Notes: generated by a model from the sequence alone, not told the origin. Positions 1 to 11,023 are shown, numbered from the stretch's first letter. The stretch: 64,000 nucleotides of DNA from Clavaria fumosa (GCA_951802425.1 OX637801.1:3432863-3496862); one strand, 5' to 3'. Program-made: numbers and translations.

Positions 1-1415
1 TCCATGCCTCTTGCGTACGGTAAAGTTGGACAGGGTAAGAAAAGACAACGTTGCATTTCGTGAATTTCTCAAAATTTCTTTTAGTTGCAAGCCATCATCA
101 CGTCCGGAATAGCACTGGGCTGTTCGACGTCGGACACATGGTGCAGTCCAAGTAAGTTCTGTTTCGATTCGTTGTCAATGCTCACATTTTGCCCAATTAA
201 GTTTTCAGGGACCAGGTGCCACTCCCTTCCTGGAATGGTTGACCCCTTCATCGCTTGGAACCCTCGAACCATACTCCTCAATTCTCTCCTGTTTTCTAAA
301 CGAAAAAGGTGGCATTATCGACGACACCATTATCACGAAGCATGCGCACGACGCTTATTACGTCGTCACTAATGCCGGGCGCCGTGAGAGAGATCTGAGT
401 TGGTTTGCGTCAAAACTAGAGGAGTGGGGCACCAGTGAAAGGGGAACGGCTGGCTCTGTGGATCTACACGTCCTGGAAGGCTGGAGTTTGCTTGCGCTTC
501 AAGGTTTCCAGAAACTGCTTATTCGGTCTTTCTGGTGCTCAGCTACTTTGTGTCAGGGCCGGAGTCCGCCGCGTACCTACAAAATTTGACTTCCTTCGAT
601 CTCAAGCGACTGACTTTCGGATCATCTGCCTTCATTTCTCTGGCAGGTTTCCTCTTGCATGTAGCTCGAGGCGGGTATACAGGAGAAGATGGATTTGAGG
701 TGACTTGCAGGTTCCATTTATGTCCCGGGTTCCATTGGATGACCAAAACACAGATCTCCGTACCTCCTCCACTTTCCATTGAAGTCACTCAACTATTGTG
801 CAAACCACCAGTGCAATTGACTGGTCTTGCTGCTCGTGATAGTCTACGACTTGAGGCTGGTATGTGTCTCTATGGGAGCGATCTCGATGAGGACACATCA
901 CCTGTTGAGGCCGGTTTGACTTGGATCATCGGTTAGGCTATGCTATCTGATTGGTATCCCATCTTTGACGTCTAGCGCAGGAAAAGATCGAAGGGAGAAT
1001 GGTGATTTCATTGGTGCAGAAGTCATTCGGCAGCATCTGAGAGAGGGTCCTCCGAGAAGGCGGGTTGGATTGATAGTTGATGGGGCCCCTGCGAGAAGTG
1101 ATGCATTATCCTTCACATTCTTTGGATTGCAATTGAAGGATGTATTATAGAGGGTGCGGTTGTGTACCAGAAAGGCGGAAGGGAAGCAATCGGTAAGTCC
1201 GCAAGCCTCCATATCCAGTCACTGACTTGGAAACTCAAGGAGTGGTAACTTCGGGAATCCCATCCCCATCCCTTGGTAAGAACATCGCTATGGGGTATGT
1301 CATGTCAGGTTGGCACAAAAGGGGCATGGAGTTGGAAGTCGAAGTGCACAATAAACTTAGGAATGCTGTCATTTCTCGTCTGCCATTTGTGGAAACGAGA
1401 TATTGGAAGGGCTAA
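1..1415 (+). CDS. GCV1: Glycine cleavage system T-protein (aminomethyltransferase), 5' end outside the window
   Basis: Aminomethyltransferase of the mitochondrial glycine cleavage complex: it moves the methylene group from the lipoyl arm of H-protein to tetrahydrofolate and releases ammonia. Exons read by eye are 1-34, 85-151, 202-503, 557-699, 754-931, 981-1097, 1151-1192 and 1240-1415. They sum to 1059 nt, an open frame of 352 residues plus TAA. All introns are GT-AG, 49-54 bp, typical of basidiomycetes. Family blocks seen: [11 protein letters not shown] at the start, [76 protein letters not shown], and [17 protein letters not shown] near the C-terminus. The start codon and the presumed mitochondrial presequence lie upstream of base 1. 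Exon 3 start (202) was chosen over 209 because only it keeps the frame. CpG content is normal, unlike the repeats downstream. This is the only confident host gene here. Confidence 0.95.
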
Positions 1416-1859
1416 GGTTATGTTTTAGAACTTGATCACCACACACAACTTGCATTATTCTTGAACTTTGCACAGGATGGCCTTTCATAGATATAGTCTC
1501 CTTGCCATTTTCATTGTTCCCAATGATCAGAAATAATGAGGCCTAATTAGCTCTAATAATGAATAATATCTGGGTCCTCATAATTACTGTGTGCACTGTT
1601 GCATTCACTAATCCCATGAGAGGTTTGTAGCTTGGGATCAGGATGGAAGCTGAGCAAACAGGTACCTGTTTCTTGCTGTGCATTGATGTCATAGAACTAC
1701 TGGCAGTGTTCAGGCTCTGTGCCATTTGCCAGGATATTATCAGTCAGTTGATTGTGCATATTTTTGTTCAGTTTATATCATTGATCAAGGAAACTCAATC
1801 CTCAATCAACAACATGCCCATATTGTTGACCAATGATAAGTGCAAATAGTCAGCCAATG
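1416..1859. other. Intergenic, downstream of GCV1
   Basis: Contains the presumed 3' UTR and terminator region of GCV1. No coding similarity, repeat or RNA gene recognised. The 68-residue open stretch at 1643-1849 shows no family motif and is taken as chance. Confidence 0.5.
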
Positions 1860-2170
1860 GCATGCACATATTGTCAGTCAACAAAACAGTGGAAGCAGGG
1901 CAAGCAGGTGAGTGGGGCAGGCAGTGCAATTGGGTTGAGTGAGAGGGTGAGCAGGTGAGTGGCAGTCATGGTTAGCAGTGGGCAGTGCAAGTGGGATGGG
2001 CAGGGCAGATGGCACAAGTGGTTGAGCAGGGTAGGCAGTGCAAGTGAGGAGAGTGGCATGGATGGTGCAAGCATTGAGAGTGGCATGGGATGGCACAAGC
2101 AGGGTGACTAGTGCAGTACAAGCAAGGTGAGCATGATAGATGGGAGCACTTTGACTGTCAACAAATTTTA
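1860..2170. repeat. Purine-rich degenerate minisatellite-like repeat
   Basis: Short G/A-rich words such as GTGGCACAAG, GGGCAGGCAGTGCAAG and GGTGAGTGG recur irregularly. The same composition and several of the same words occur at 49261-49480 and inside the foldback arms (3120-3300, 18890-19080, 50220-50420). The open frames on the minus strand are Pro/Leu/Cys/His low-complexity products of this repeat and not genes. Confidence 0.7.
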
Positions 2171-2816
2171 CCAAACTGTGAATAACTCCATGGGTTCTCA
2201 ACCAATCCTCATGAAGCTTTGCACATAGGTAGAGATAAGATATGGCTATAGTTTGATACTATATGCAGAATAGTTGAATAGGAACTTGGCATGCTATAAC
2301 AGTTCGCATTTTTGGTGCAATATTTACAACAATTCCCTTTGTAAATATCTCAGCCAGTTTCTATTGGTTTCCCATGAAACTTTGTAGACATGTAGATAAT
2401 AAATGTAGGCATACACCTATATGCTACATAGTACAATAGAACAGTCTCATAGGTGGATATAATGACTTGACTATAAGAATGCTACATGCAACATCTCTAC
2501 TTTGAGGGGCATGCATACTGAAACCCTGAAAGTATAAACATGACATCCTTACAATATATCCTTCATAGGCCTATGCAATTATGCAATGAGATGTGCATAG
2601 TTAACTGTAATGTTTACATGTTTACTCTTATTCCCAATAAGAGTAAGGAATTATCCTGTCAATGGGACTTGTCAGAGATTACCTAGAACCACAGAATCAC
2701 TCTGGTGACATAAGAGTGATCCTATAGGCAATACAGAGGAGTGTGGTAGGTGATATGCTTTGCCACTGAGATGCTATTGCTAGTGCTCCTCTTAGAGTTC
2801 TAATAGAACTGTGCTC
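2171..2816. other. Unassigned AT-rich spacer
   Basis: No long open frame, repeat arm or recognisable element. It lies where the outer left arm of foldback I would be expected, since the right arm continues to about 17595 with sequence that has no partner here. It may therefore replace a deleted part of that arm. Confidence 0.4.
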
Positions 2817-3400
2817 CTATGAAACACATGCATTCAAGCTTTGACACTGACTCAACTCACAACTGAACTGACTTTATAAGATGTGGGCATCCATGACACC
2901 CACTTTGACATATGCCTCCAGTCAACTTTGTGCATCATGTGAGCATGGGAGTCCTGGATACCCACATTGAGATACACATCCAGCCAACTTACTTTGTACA
3001 TTATGAGAGGTGTGGGTGTCCTGGTCATTTACATGGCATGGCTCACCTGTAACATGTCCAAGCCTGGATCACATTGGATCTTGGTAGGTATGTAGGACCT
3101 AGGTTTTGGCATGCTGGGAGTGAGCAGCACAAGTGGCATAAGTAGGATGGAGGGTGGACAGTCTGAGTGGGGGTGAGTGGGTGGCACAAGCAAGGTGAGT
3201 AAAGCAGGAAGCAAGCCAAGTGGTGTAACACCAATGAGGTGAGTGGGCAGGCAGCACAAGCAGGGTGGATGGTGCAATTGGGGTGAGCAGCATGGGTGAC
3301 ACCAGTGGGACAAGTTTGGTGGACTGTGCATGTGCATATTATCAGTCAATGATATATCTGCTTGAGTAATGTATGTATTTACTGTGCTCATGCTTGTCAT
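2817..3400. repeat. Foldback element I, left arm
   Basis: The 584-bp arm is the reverse complement of 3435-3800 continued at 17105-17323. The loop 3401-3434 is 34 bp. The inner arm end TGCTCATGCTTGTCAT (3385-3400) pairs with ATGACAAGCATGAGCA (3435-3450). The outer end, CTATGAAACACATGCATTC at 2817, pairs with the sequence ending at 17323. It belongs to the same family as 18331-19603 and 49562-51947. No transposase is encoded, and frames inside are low-complexity. Confidence 0.85.
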
Positions 3401-3434
3401 CCTGGCACTGCTCATGCTCATCAGTCATTGCTTA

Positions 3435-3800
3435 ATGACAAGCATGAGCACAGTAAACACATACATTACTCAAGCAGATATATCATTGACTGATAATATG
3501 CACATGCACTTGTCCACCAAACTTGCCCCACTGGTGTCACCCATGCTGCTCACCCCAATTGCACCATCCACCCTGCTTGTGCTGCCTGCCCACTCACCTC
3601 ATTGGTGTTACACCACTTGGCTTGCTTCCTGCTTTACTCACCTTGCTTGTGCCACCCACTCACCCCCACTCAGACTGTCCACCCTCCATCCTACTTATGC
3701 CACTTGTGCTGCTCACTCCCAGCATGCCAAAACCTAGGTCCTACATACCTACCAAGATCCAATGTTATGCAGGCTTGGACATGTTACAGGTGAGCCATGC
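3435..3800. repeat. Foldback element I, right arm, proximal part
   Basis: Reverse complement of the inner left arm. It is cut at 3800 by insertion of gypsy element Ty3-A. The target CATGC is present at 3796-3800 and again at 17100-17104, and the arm resumes at 17105, so the foldback is older than Ty3-A. Confidence 0.85.
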
Positions 3801-4103
3801 TGTCAGGACTGCTTACATAAGCACCTGAGAAGCGAGAGGGAGGGTTGCAAAAGAGATGCAGGAAGATCGTGAGAAAGTCACATGACCTGGATGGGTGGTG
3901 GATTATGTAATGCGAAAGTCACATGACCCAGGCCTGGGCGCATCACGTGACTCACGGGTCCGAGCGTGGGAACACTGGCAAGTCCCAGGGTTCCCGCTAT
4001 ATATACTACATCTTTTTCCTACTTGTACCTTTTTCCCCTTATGTTAGTATCATCATCATCGACCTTATGTTAAGCTGTGTGAAGTGTGAGACTAAGTCTG
4101 ACA
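3801..4103 (+). repeat. Ty3-A 5' LTR
   Basis: Starts TGTCAGGACTGC and ends AGTCTGACA. A TATA-like GCTATATATACTAC lies near 3993, followed by a T/C-rich stretch, so transcription probably starts just after. It matches 16796-17099 with scattered, mostly transition differences, several at CpG (for example CACGTG against CATGTG). The sequence just inside, CAATACTAACATCCACCC, resembles the equivalent position in Ty3-B and has no TGG tRNA primer site. Confidence 0.93.
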
Positions 4104-4747
4104 CAATACTAACATCCACCCTAGCCCCGTGTCCTAACCCAGCTAGCCTGGACCCCTATCTCAAACTGTCACACTCTGTCACAGCTTATCCCCCTCATCC
4201 TCTATCTCTTTACCCTGCCCGTGGTGTGTAACAGAACCATGTGAAATTTTTACTGTGTGTAGATACATGTGACCAGACCTGGAGGAAGTCTACTGTGACC
4301 CTCCCCAAGTGATACTGAGTGCCCAAAGCCCGGAACCTTGTTTTACAGCCACCATACCAGTGAATCATGTAGTGTACAGGGCACGGAAAGGCCCTCTACA
4401 TAGTCTTTCTGTAGTTTCCTGGTCCAGTGGACAGGGCCCTTGCTCTGTGACCATTGTCAAAAGGGCACATGGGCAACTCATTAAGAGTTGTGGAGCGACC
4501 ACCTGGGACACTGTTTGGGCCCCACACTAGCAATAGCTTCATAGAATAAGAGTTCTATAAGTACCTAAGTACATAGAAGAGCAGCCTGAGAGGACAGGAC
4601 TGCTAAGAGATCGAAGAAATCCTGAGTGCCCAAGGCCTGGAACTTTATTTACAGTGTCTAAGACCGAGACTGGCTTGAGCCCAGCTCCCCCCTGATTCAC
4701 CAGTAACTGACGTACCCCAGACCCCATCACCGCCACCAGGGCCTGAG
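4104..4747 (+). other. Ty3-A leader and decayed gag N-terminus
   Basis: Aligns with the Ty3-B leader. TACCCTGCCCGTGGTG... AACAGAACC matches the Ty3-B sequence around its first gag ATG, but here the start codon is lost and the following frame is full of stops. No intact ORF. Confidence 0.6.
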
Positions 4748-5749
4748 ATGGCAGGCCATGTCGCCCTGCCTGCAGCCCCACCGATGAGGCTTGACTTATC
4801 TGTTGCCCCCTTCGATGGGCAGAAAAAGAACTTCCGCACATTCCTCCATTCACTTCACCTCCAGTTTATGGTGAATCTGATTATCTATGCCACAGACCTG
4901 GCAAAGGTCCTCTACACCCTCAGCAAAATCGCTGGAGATGGGTTTGCTGCTGAGTGGGCAAATATGAAGGGAGAGGAAATCCTGGGTAATGATGAGGTTG
5001 GAACCTGGGTAGAATTCGTGGAGGAGATGAAGCGGGCCTTCGACGACCCGAATGACTGCATGACTGTGCTCGCTGACATCGCTAAGCTGAAACAGGGCCT
5101 TATGACTGCACCTGAGTTCTTCATGAAATTTGATACACTGTTCCAGAGAGTGGAATTGGATGAAGTGAGGGATTCAGACATCTTGGTCCACTGGATGGAG
5201 CAGAACCTCAGCAGGAGATTGGTGGCGAGGATCTATGGTGTCTCTCCGATGCCAGAAGACTACAGAGGGTGGAAGGCACTTGCTGAGAAGCTGGATGCCC
5301 AGCAGCGATGGTTTGATGGCATTATTGCCCAGCAGAACTCTGCATGCCCTACCCCTCCCACTGCCAACTGACCCCTCCCCCAACAAACCTGCTTCACCCC
5401 AGCCCCTTGCCCCTTCCTGGCCCAGCCACAGGCCCGCACCCCTGCCCCTCCCATCATGCTGCGTCCTGCCAGTGCTGGCGATGCCATGTTGGTTGATCAT
5501 GCCCGTGTTCCTGGAGTAGGACACACCTGTTTCTGATGTGGCCAAGCTGGCCACATGGTGAGAGACTGCCTCCTCCCAGACATGTGCCCACAGATCCTGA
5601 GACCACAGATCTGTGCTGTGGAAAGCCAGACACAAAATGCCAAGGACTATGAGAACGAGATCGCGTTGCTCTGAGACTGTGTGGAGTTACTTGAGAGAGA
5701 AAAGAGGGTTCCTGTTGAGGAGCCAGATTGTGGAGATGAGGTCCAGTGA
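4748..5749 (+). pseudogene. Ty3-A gag (capsid and nucleocapsid), broken
   Basis: Structural Gag that packages element RNA in virus-like particles. The open part 4748-5371 encodes 207 residues of capsid with blocks PFDGQKKNF, FAAEWANMKG, RAFDDPNDCM, DIAKLKQG and DILVHWMEQNLSRRL, matching Ty3-B capsid. The same frame continues to the nucleocapsid zinc knuckle near 5528-5571, read as CF*CGQAGHMVRDC, where the stop replaces the Arg of Ty3-B (CFRCGQVGHIARNC). In-frame TGA stops are at 5369, 5534 and 5672. The natural gag stop is the TGA at 5747-5749, which overlaps the pol frame in the -1 register. Upstream sequence to 4231 is decayed gag N-terminus. Confidence 0.88.
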
Positions 5750-6171
5750 GTCCAAACTGGCACCTCAGGAGTAGATATCCCAGCCCCCCTCCTGTCCCTG
5801 TATCCGCAGATAGTATTCCAAAATACACTATCTTGCAGCGGAGACACACCTGGATTGGAGCTGAGATGAAGGACAAAGCGGAAACAGAAACCGCTAAGAG
5901 TGAAATACTGAAAAGCGAAATGGGGACCAGCAGGAAAGGGGAGCCAACAAAGTGCCTTGCAGAGGTGCTGAAGGACACCCTATTGCATATGCCCCAAGAG
6001 CTCTCCATCCGGGTGCACCTGGAAGCTCTCAGCACTGGCAAATGGGCAACTACAAAAGCCCTTGTCGACTCAGGCTGCACCAACTGCTTTATGGATTTGG
6101 AATGGGCAAAGAAAGTGGGACTGGAACCATCTCTCTTGCTGAACCCAATCACCATGTATAACATGGATGGA
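5746..6171 (+). pseudogene. Ty3-A pol, aspartic protease fragment
   Basis: Pol frame entered in -1 relative to gag. It encodes SIPKYTILQRRH and then ALVDSGCTNCFMDLEWAKK, the DSG-type active site of a retroviral-like aspartic protease that cleaves Gag-Pol in particles. The frame is cut after YNMDG at 6171 by the 6.07-kb element and resumes at 12254 with the matching IWYGMDLL and GDHQEQIHFLLG. In-frame protein therefore ends artificially at 6213 inside the insertion. Confidence 0.9.
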
Positions 6172-6397
6172 GGTCTTTACACTCCCCCACCTATTCTGAT
6201 AGGAGTCCTATAGGAGTCCTAGGAATCTTAGGAATCTGATAGGAACATTATCCCAGCCAAACTGGCATGAAATCAGCATTCCTATGTTCTTTTTCCTAGT
6301 TTATTCTGATAGGAATTTAGTGAGACCATCAGAACTTCCTAGGAATTTCCTTTCATAGGATTCCTATCAGACTTGTTTGGAATACCAAACTTCTCAG

Positions 6398-7107
6398 ACA
6401 AACAAAGGCAAATAAAGAATGCTAAAAATAAAAACTTGAAATTGAGCAGCCCTGTGGCTGGTCCCTCAGGAACAGGTTACCAATCAGGCATAGCTGCTTT
6501 TGGTAAGCTGCAATGACCATGGGAAATTTTCTGCACAGCTTGCAAAATATGACTTTTTATACACCAAAAAATCAGCAAAAATCAGGAGATTCCAAATCTG
6601 GACACCCCACATTTGTATCTGCCTTGGTTCAGTGACAATTTGCAAAATACACAGAAAATATTCATTTTTACACAATTCTGCAGTACTCTGGCTTGAAAAT
6701 GGATAGTAGAGGATACACACACTACCTGTGGACATATGGGAAGGGTGTGGATTAGTTTAACAACACACCCACCATCTCTGCCACCTCCCTGGAGTCCATT
6801 ACTAGGAATTAGGGTGTTATTGGCCTGGGAGCATGACCATCTGTCAGATTGCAAATTCCAGCCATCAGACTACATCTTATGACATCTAATACAACCATGC
6901 AAAAGCCCATAATATTTGGTGCAGAACTACAGATTCCCCATGTCCATTTTCCCAAAGTTCTTAAAATCTCTCCCCAGACAGCCCTTTATGTCAAATCACA
7001 TATTCCTGTTGTCTAATAGCTGACAATGTATGCATGAAAACATGTTCAAAGTTTGGTGAAGTTAGGCCAAGTTCTCAGGAAGATAGCTCAGAATGTGTCT
7101 TTTGGAG
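6398..7107. repeat. 710-bp inverted arm, left
   Basis: Exact reverse complement, as far as read, of 11024-11733. Corresponding positions sum to 18131 throughout, so there are no indels. Small open frames (6582-6854 minus, 6500-6706 plus) reappear unchanged in the other arm because of this and have no family features. Confidence 0.92.
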
Positions 7108-7819
7108 TGCAAGGCAAGGCTATGCAAGTCATGTCCTTGTCTCTGCCTTCATGTTAAACTGCACTGTAGGCCCCAAGTTGGGTGAAAATCACCACACAAA
7201 GAACCCTGAAATGTGGTGAATATCAATGGTTTCCTAAGTGAAAATCACCATGATGAGTTGATAATCAAGTGTTTATTGGGTACAAAGAATGGGTAATTTT
7301 CACTACTTTTATGTCTGAATTCACCCACTTGTTTTTTGGGTGAATATCACTACAATACAAGCCTATTTTAAGCTGATCTCTAATAGGTGGATTTCACTTT
7401 ATCATTGGTGCCTTTTAAGCTGGTCTAATAGGTGAATTTCATGTTAGTTTTTGGATCATCTTAGCCATAATCTTAGGTGTTTTTCACCATCTTTCACCAC
7501 AAGAAATTGCACAAAATTAATTTATTGATGATATCTTGAAACTGTATTGGTTGATAATCAGGTAAATGAAATGGGTTATTTTTGGCACATATATGACCAA
7601 ACTCACCTGCTGCTCTCCAGGTGAATGTCACTGCTATCAAGCACATTTCAACTTGATATTTTAGGTGGATTCTACATACTTTCAGTGATTTTAACTCTAT
7701 CTCCAAGTGTTTTTTTAACCTGTAAATTATGCACTCAGTGGGAGTTGAACCCAAGCACTCATGGAATTGGACTCAACCCACAACTGCTGTGTTACCCATC
7801 ACTACAGTCCCCATCTAGA
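7108..7819. other. Interior of the 6.07-kb element, no gene
   Basis: AT-rich with recurring GTGAATTTCAC and GTGAAAATCACC words in both orientations (7188-7500). No convincing coding sequence. Confidence 0.5.
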
Positions 7820-8218
7820 CAATAAGATTTTGTGGCTTAATGTCACTCAAAATTGAGAGGTGTATCACTCAATATCCTCCAGTTTAATATCACTTAGATT
7901 GAGGGTGTATTGTATCACTCAAAGTCCTCCAGTTTAATCACTCAAATTGAGGGTGTATAGTGTATCACTCAATATCTTCCAGTTTAATATCACTTAAATT
8001 AATGGGTGCATTGTATCACTCAATATCCTTCAGTTCAATATCACTCAATATTTTCCAGTTCAATATCACTCAAATTGAGATGTGTATTATATCACTCAAT
8101 ATACTTCAATTTAATATCACTCAAATTAATGGGGTGTATTGTATCACTCAATATCCTCCAGCTTAATATCACCCAAATTGGGAGGTGTATTATATAACTC
8201 AATCTCATCATGTTGAAT
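7820..8218. repeat. Degenerate tandem repeat, TATCACTCAATATCCTCCAG type
   Basis: About seven imperfect copies of a roughly 50-65-bp unit with core words TCACTCAATATCCTCCAG, TTTAATATCACT and ATTGAGGGTGTATTGTA. The repeat continues at 10697-10900 on the far side of the hAT insertion, so the hAT landed inside it. Confidence 0.8.
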
Positions 8219-8865
8219 TAGTGTTGCCACGGCTTGGCAATTTAGCCGCTTAGCCGATGAGCCGAGCCGGTTGTGAGCTGAGCCGAGCTACTCTATAGGT
8301 GAGTGGTTCCTGTCGGTGTGATGACTGATGTCAAACCGGAGATAGCCGTGTCTAGCCGAGCCAGCCAATGCACCATATCCCAAACAGGCAGGTGGTCACG
8401 GGACCACGTTGAGTTGCACAGCGGCATGGGTTAATCATGCCCCATCCCTGACACCCTGCTGACCGGTACGGCGGCATGTGTTAAAAGGTCGACTTCGCTG
8501 ATTGCAGGCGGTACGCTAGCGGTCAGAGTCACGATGTCACTTTATATTACTTTGTGTGGATGGAGAGTTCCATGTGCTTGGGGCTTTCCTCCTCACATAT
8601 GTCTTCTTCTTTCCTTTCTACTATAACGCACCATGTTTTGCGGTTCTGTGGAAGATGATGCCTTTGCTATGGCACTGACTCGTGTCTCATGTGGAAGAAT
8701 GACCAGGACTGGCTGACGGCTATTGGCGGGACTACGAGTGACCGCACGAGTCTGTGTTTCTTAGATGGCTACCTCTGTGTGTCACCTTTTTTTTTGAGGT
8801 GCTCCTACATCTGACAGATGCAAACAGTGTTCCTGACTGATGCTGACTGGGAAACCACACACGGC

Positions 8866-9362
8866 ACACCCGCACCTCGCGCTCAAGCGCATGGTGCTGC
8901 TCACCGAGCCCGCCCCCGGCACGTGCGGTGTCCCCGACAGTCTCGTCATCTTCGAGGACGGCCTCTTTATCGCACGCCGCACTAGTCACTTGCGCCCCGC
9001 TAACCGTGCTGACCAGCTTGGGCCCCACATTCCGCATCGAGCTGATGTGTGACACCTTCCCCGACAGTCTCGTCATCTTCGAGGACGGCCTCTTTATCGC
9101 ACGCCGCACTAGTCACTTGCACCCCGCTAACCGTGCTGACCAGCTTGGGCCCCACATTCCGCATCGAGCCGATGCGTGACACCTTTTTCAACCCCATCCA
9201 TGGGCAGACATACGCCACGCCAGACGGGAGTGTGTGGCGGACGTACCACCCCCAGGGCCCCGCGGCCGCGCACCCCCGCACGACGGCACACCCGCACCTC
9301 GCGCTCAAGCGCATGGTGCTGCTCACCGAGCCCGCCCCCGGCACGTGCGGCGTCCCCGACAG
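8866..9362 (+). repeat. Internal duplications in the captured segment
   Basis: A block beginning CGACAGTCTCGTCATCTTCG occurs at about 8935, 9062 and 9357; the first two copies are 127 bp apart. A longer block, beginning near 8866 with ACACCCGCACCTCGCGCTC, recurs near 9288 (422 bp apart). The copies fall in different reading frames relative to the ORF, so they rearrange rather than extend a repeated protein domain. Confidence 0.8.
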
Positions 9363-10260
9363 TCTCGTCATCTTCGAGGACGGCCTCTTTATCGCCACAT
9401 GGGTGAAATCCGTATCGGCCAATGTCAATCCTATCTTCCTCTGGCAGATCCTGAATGCTGGGTCTACCCTGAACGCCGCTCTCTCTGGCATTCTCATCAT
9501 TCCATCCACCTTTGCGCCTACCTTGCAGACTCCGTGGGACATTGCGTTGACGTCCAAATGGTCTCTCCTGTCCGACATCTGGACTGTGGTGACGCAACCC
9601 GCCAACGCCATCCCCATGACATACACTACCGACTACTTGCGAGCTGCGACGGCTTCCTTGTCAACTGCCAACTCTGCAGCTACCCCCCAAGTCGTCTTGC
9701 CACTCGTGAATCCTGTCGGTATCGTGACATATCGCATGCACATCAATGCGGCTGGGGGCGCAGAGACCAAGATCAGCATTTTCGGTGAGAACACCCTTCG
9801 GATCACCAACAATGGCACTAGCATTCTTTGGACGCATTACATCTCCGGCAGCCCGTTCGAGACTTTATCCACAAGCTCCATCACGATTGGCAGCGCCAAT
9901 TTCACGGATGTCACGGTCATCTATTCTCCGACTACTATTTCTCTCTTCGAGAATGGCGTATACAAGTACACTCGCACCTACAGTGGTGCTCAGGTGTGGG
10001 GTCCTGCATATTGGTCGGTGCAGCACCTCACCGCTGGCACGGTGGTCTCGGCCGATCTCGCTTACGTCCGATGCCTTCCCTTGGCGATGGACCATGCGCC
10101 GACCGAACTGTACACTATTTACAACTTCCTGTATGACAACAGGGTGATGGACCTCTATGAGGGCCAGGTGACGGGTCCTATCCTCAGCTACGCACTGAAC
10201 ATCCCGGCCAGCACCAATCAGCAGGTCCTGTCCAAAATTCCGTTGACTTCGCAGCGCTGA
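9172..10260 (+). CDS. Uncharacterised 362-residue protein carried by the hAT element
   Basis: Intact frame with good GC and CpG content. The open frame reaches back to 9046, but its first ATG is 9172 (MRDTFFNPIHGQ), giving 362 residues. The upstream region is made of duplicated pieces, so the true start or an upstream exon is uncertain. Not recognised. It has no membrane span or signal peptide that I can see. The C-terminal two thirds is rich in Thr, Ser, Ile and Val in alternating beta-strand patterns. Around VIYSPTTISLFENGVYKY it resembles the strand-turn pattern of concanavalin-A/LamG-like sandwiches, a weak inference. It ends one base before the hAT transposase remnant and in another frame. 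It could be a host gene fragment picked up by the transposon or a cargo gene; no transposase motif is present in it. Confidence 0.55.
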   Translation: MRDTFFNPIHGQTYATPDGSVWRTYHPQGPAAAHPRTTAHPHLALKRMVLLTEPAPGTCGVPDSLVIFEDGLFIATWVKSVSANVNPIFLWQILNAGSTLNAALSGILIIPSTFAPTLQTPWDIALTSKWSLLSDIWTVVTQPANAIPMTYTTDYLRAATASLSTANSAATPQVVLPLVNPVGIVTYRMHINAAGGAETKISIFGENTLRITNNGTSILWTHYISGSPFETLSTSSITIGSANFTDVTVIYSPTTISLFENGVYKYTRTYSGAQVWGPAYWSVQHLTAGTVVSADLAYVRCLPLAMDHAPTELYTIYNFLYDNRVMDLYEGQVTGPILSYALNIPASTNQQVLSKIPLTSQR

Positions 10261-10261
10261 C

Positions 10262-10507
10262 TTGCCTTTTCTGCGGGTATTTTCATCAGCGAAGGAGACA
10301 ATGACTGCCCGACGAAACCGAATCTCACCTGATTTCATGGAGGCTCTTCAGATTCATAAGTACTCTCTTCGGAAAGATTGCAAACTATCATTTACTGAGG
10401 GCTTGGACTGGGAACAGGAGTTGCTAGAGCTAGAGGCCACCACAGCTGCCCAAGAACAAGTCCCAGAGGACATCAATTCATATGTCCGCAATGTACTCGC
10501 AGCGTAG
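10262..10507 (+). pseudogene. hAT transposase C-terminal dimerisation remnant
   Basis: Encodes RVFSSAKETMTARRNRIS followed by MEALQIHKYSLR and VPEDINSY, the pattern of the hAT C-terminal dimerisation domain (VFSS.KET...RR.RIS...MEALQ). No DDE catalytic core or BED finger precedes it. The frame opens at 10262 without an ATG, directly behind the stop of the carried ORF, as expected if internal transposase sequence was replaced. It ends TAG at 10505-10507, 181 bp before the right end of the element. Confidence 0.85.
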
Positions 10508-10688
10508 TTAGCATAGTTACCAAATATATCCTAGTTGTGCCTGGAAACCATGGTGTGAGCCACCCCTGAGCCACTTTGAGCCACAGCTGATGCTGTAATC
10601 ATGGTGTGGCTCGGCTCTTGAAGCCGAAAGCACGGCGTGCCACGTGAGCCGCACCATAGCCGAGCCGAGCCGAACCGTGGCAACACTA

Positions 10689-11023
10689 TGTTGAATATCC
10701 CTTGATGTAAAGAGTGCTTTGTACAACCCAATATCTTCTAGTTGAATATCACCCATATTGGGGGGTGTATTATATAACTCAATCTCATCATGTTGAATAT
10801 CCCTTGATTTCAAGAGTGTTTTGCACAACCTAATATCCTCCAGTTTAATATCACCCAAATTGAGGGTGTATTATATAACTCAATCTTATCTAGTGAATAT
10901 CCCTTAATTTTGATGGTGATTAGAAATCACCCATCACCTGTTTTGCACTGATTTTTGGGTGAAAGTCATAAATCATCTGACCAGATGGTGATAACAACCT
11001 GCTATTGGGTCCATAGTGCTGTC
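10689..11023. repeat. Continuation of the TATCACTCAATAT-type tandem repeat and spacer
   Basis: From 10697, three or so copies of the roughly 60-bp unit seen at 7820-8218 (words TTGAATATCCCTTGAT, ATATAACTCAATCTCATC), then GTGATTAGAAATCACC-like inverted words to 11023. No gene. Confidence 0.7.

Larger units (their letters stand above)
8219..10688 (+). mobile_element. hAT-family transposon carrying a non-transposase gene
   Basis: 2470 bp flanked by a perfect 8-bp TSD TGTTGAAT (8211-8218 and 10689-10696), the size made by hAT transposases. Terminal inverted repeats begin TAGTGTTGCCACGG and subterminal AGCCGAGCC words cluster at both ends. The right end keeps only the C-terminal dimerisation segment of a hAT transposase (10262-10507). 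Most of the interior is an unrelated ORF (about 9172-10260). It is therefore non-autonomous and probably a gene-capturing derivative. It is CpG-rich unlike the surrounding element, so it arrived late. A 290-bp MITE with the same ends is at 46128-46417. Confidence 0.9.

Noticed and set aside
9049..9171. Upstream start for the hAT-carried ORF at 9049
   Set aside because: The codon at 9049 is GTG, and the segment is made of duplicated pieces read in shifted frames. The first ATG is at 9172.
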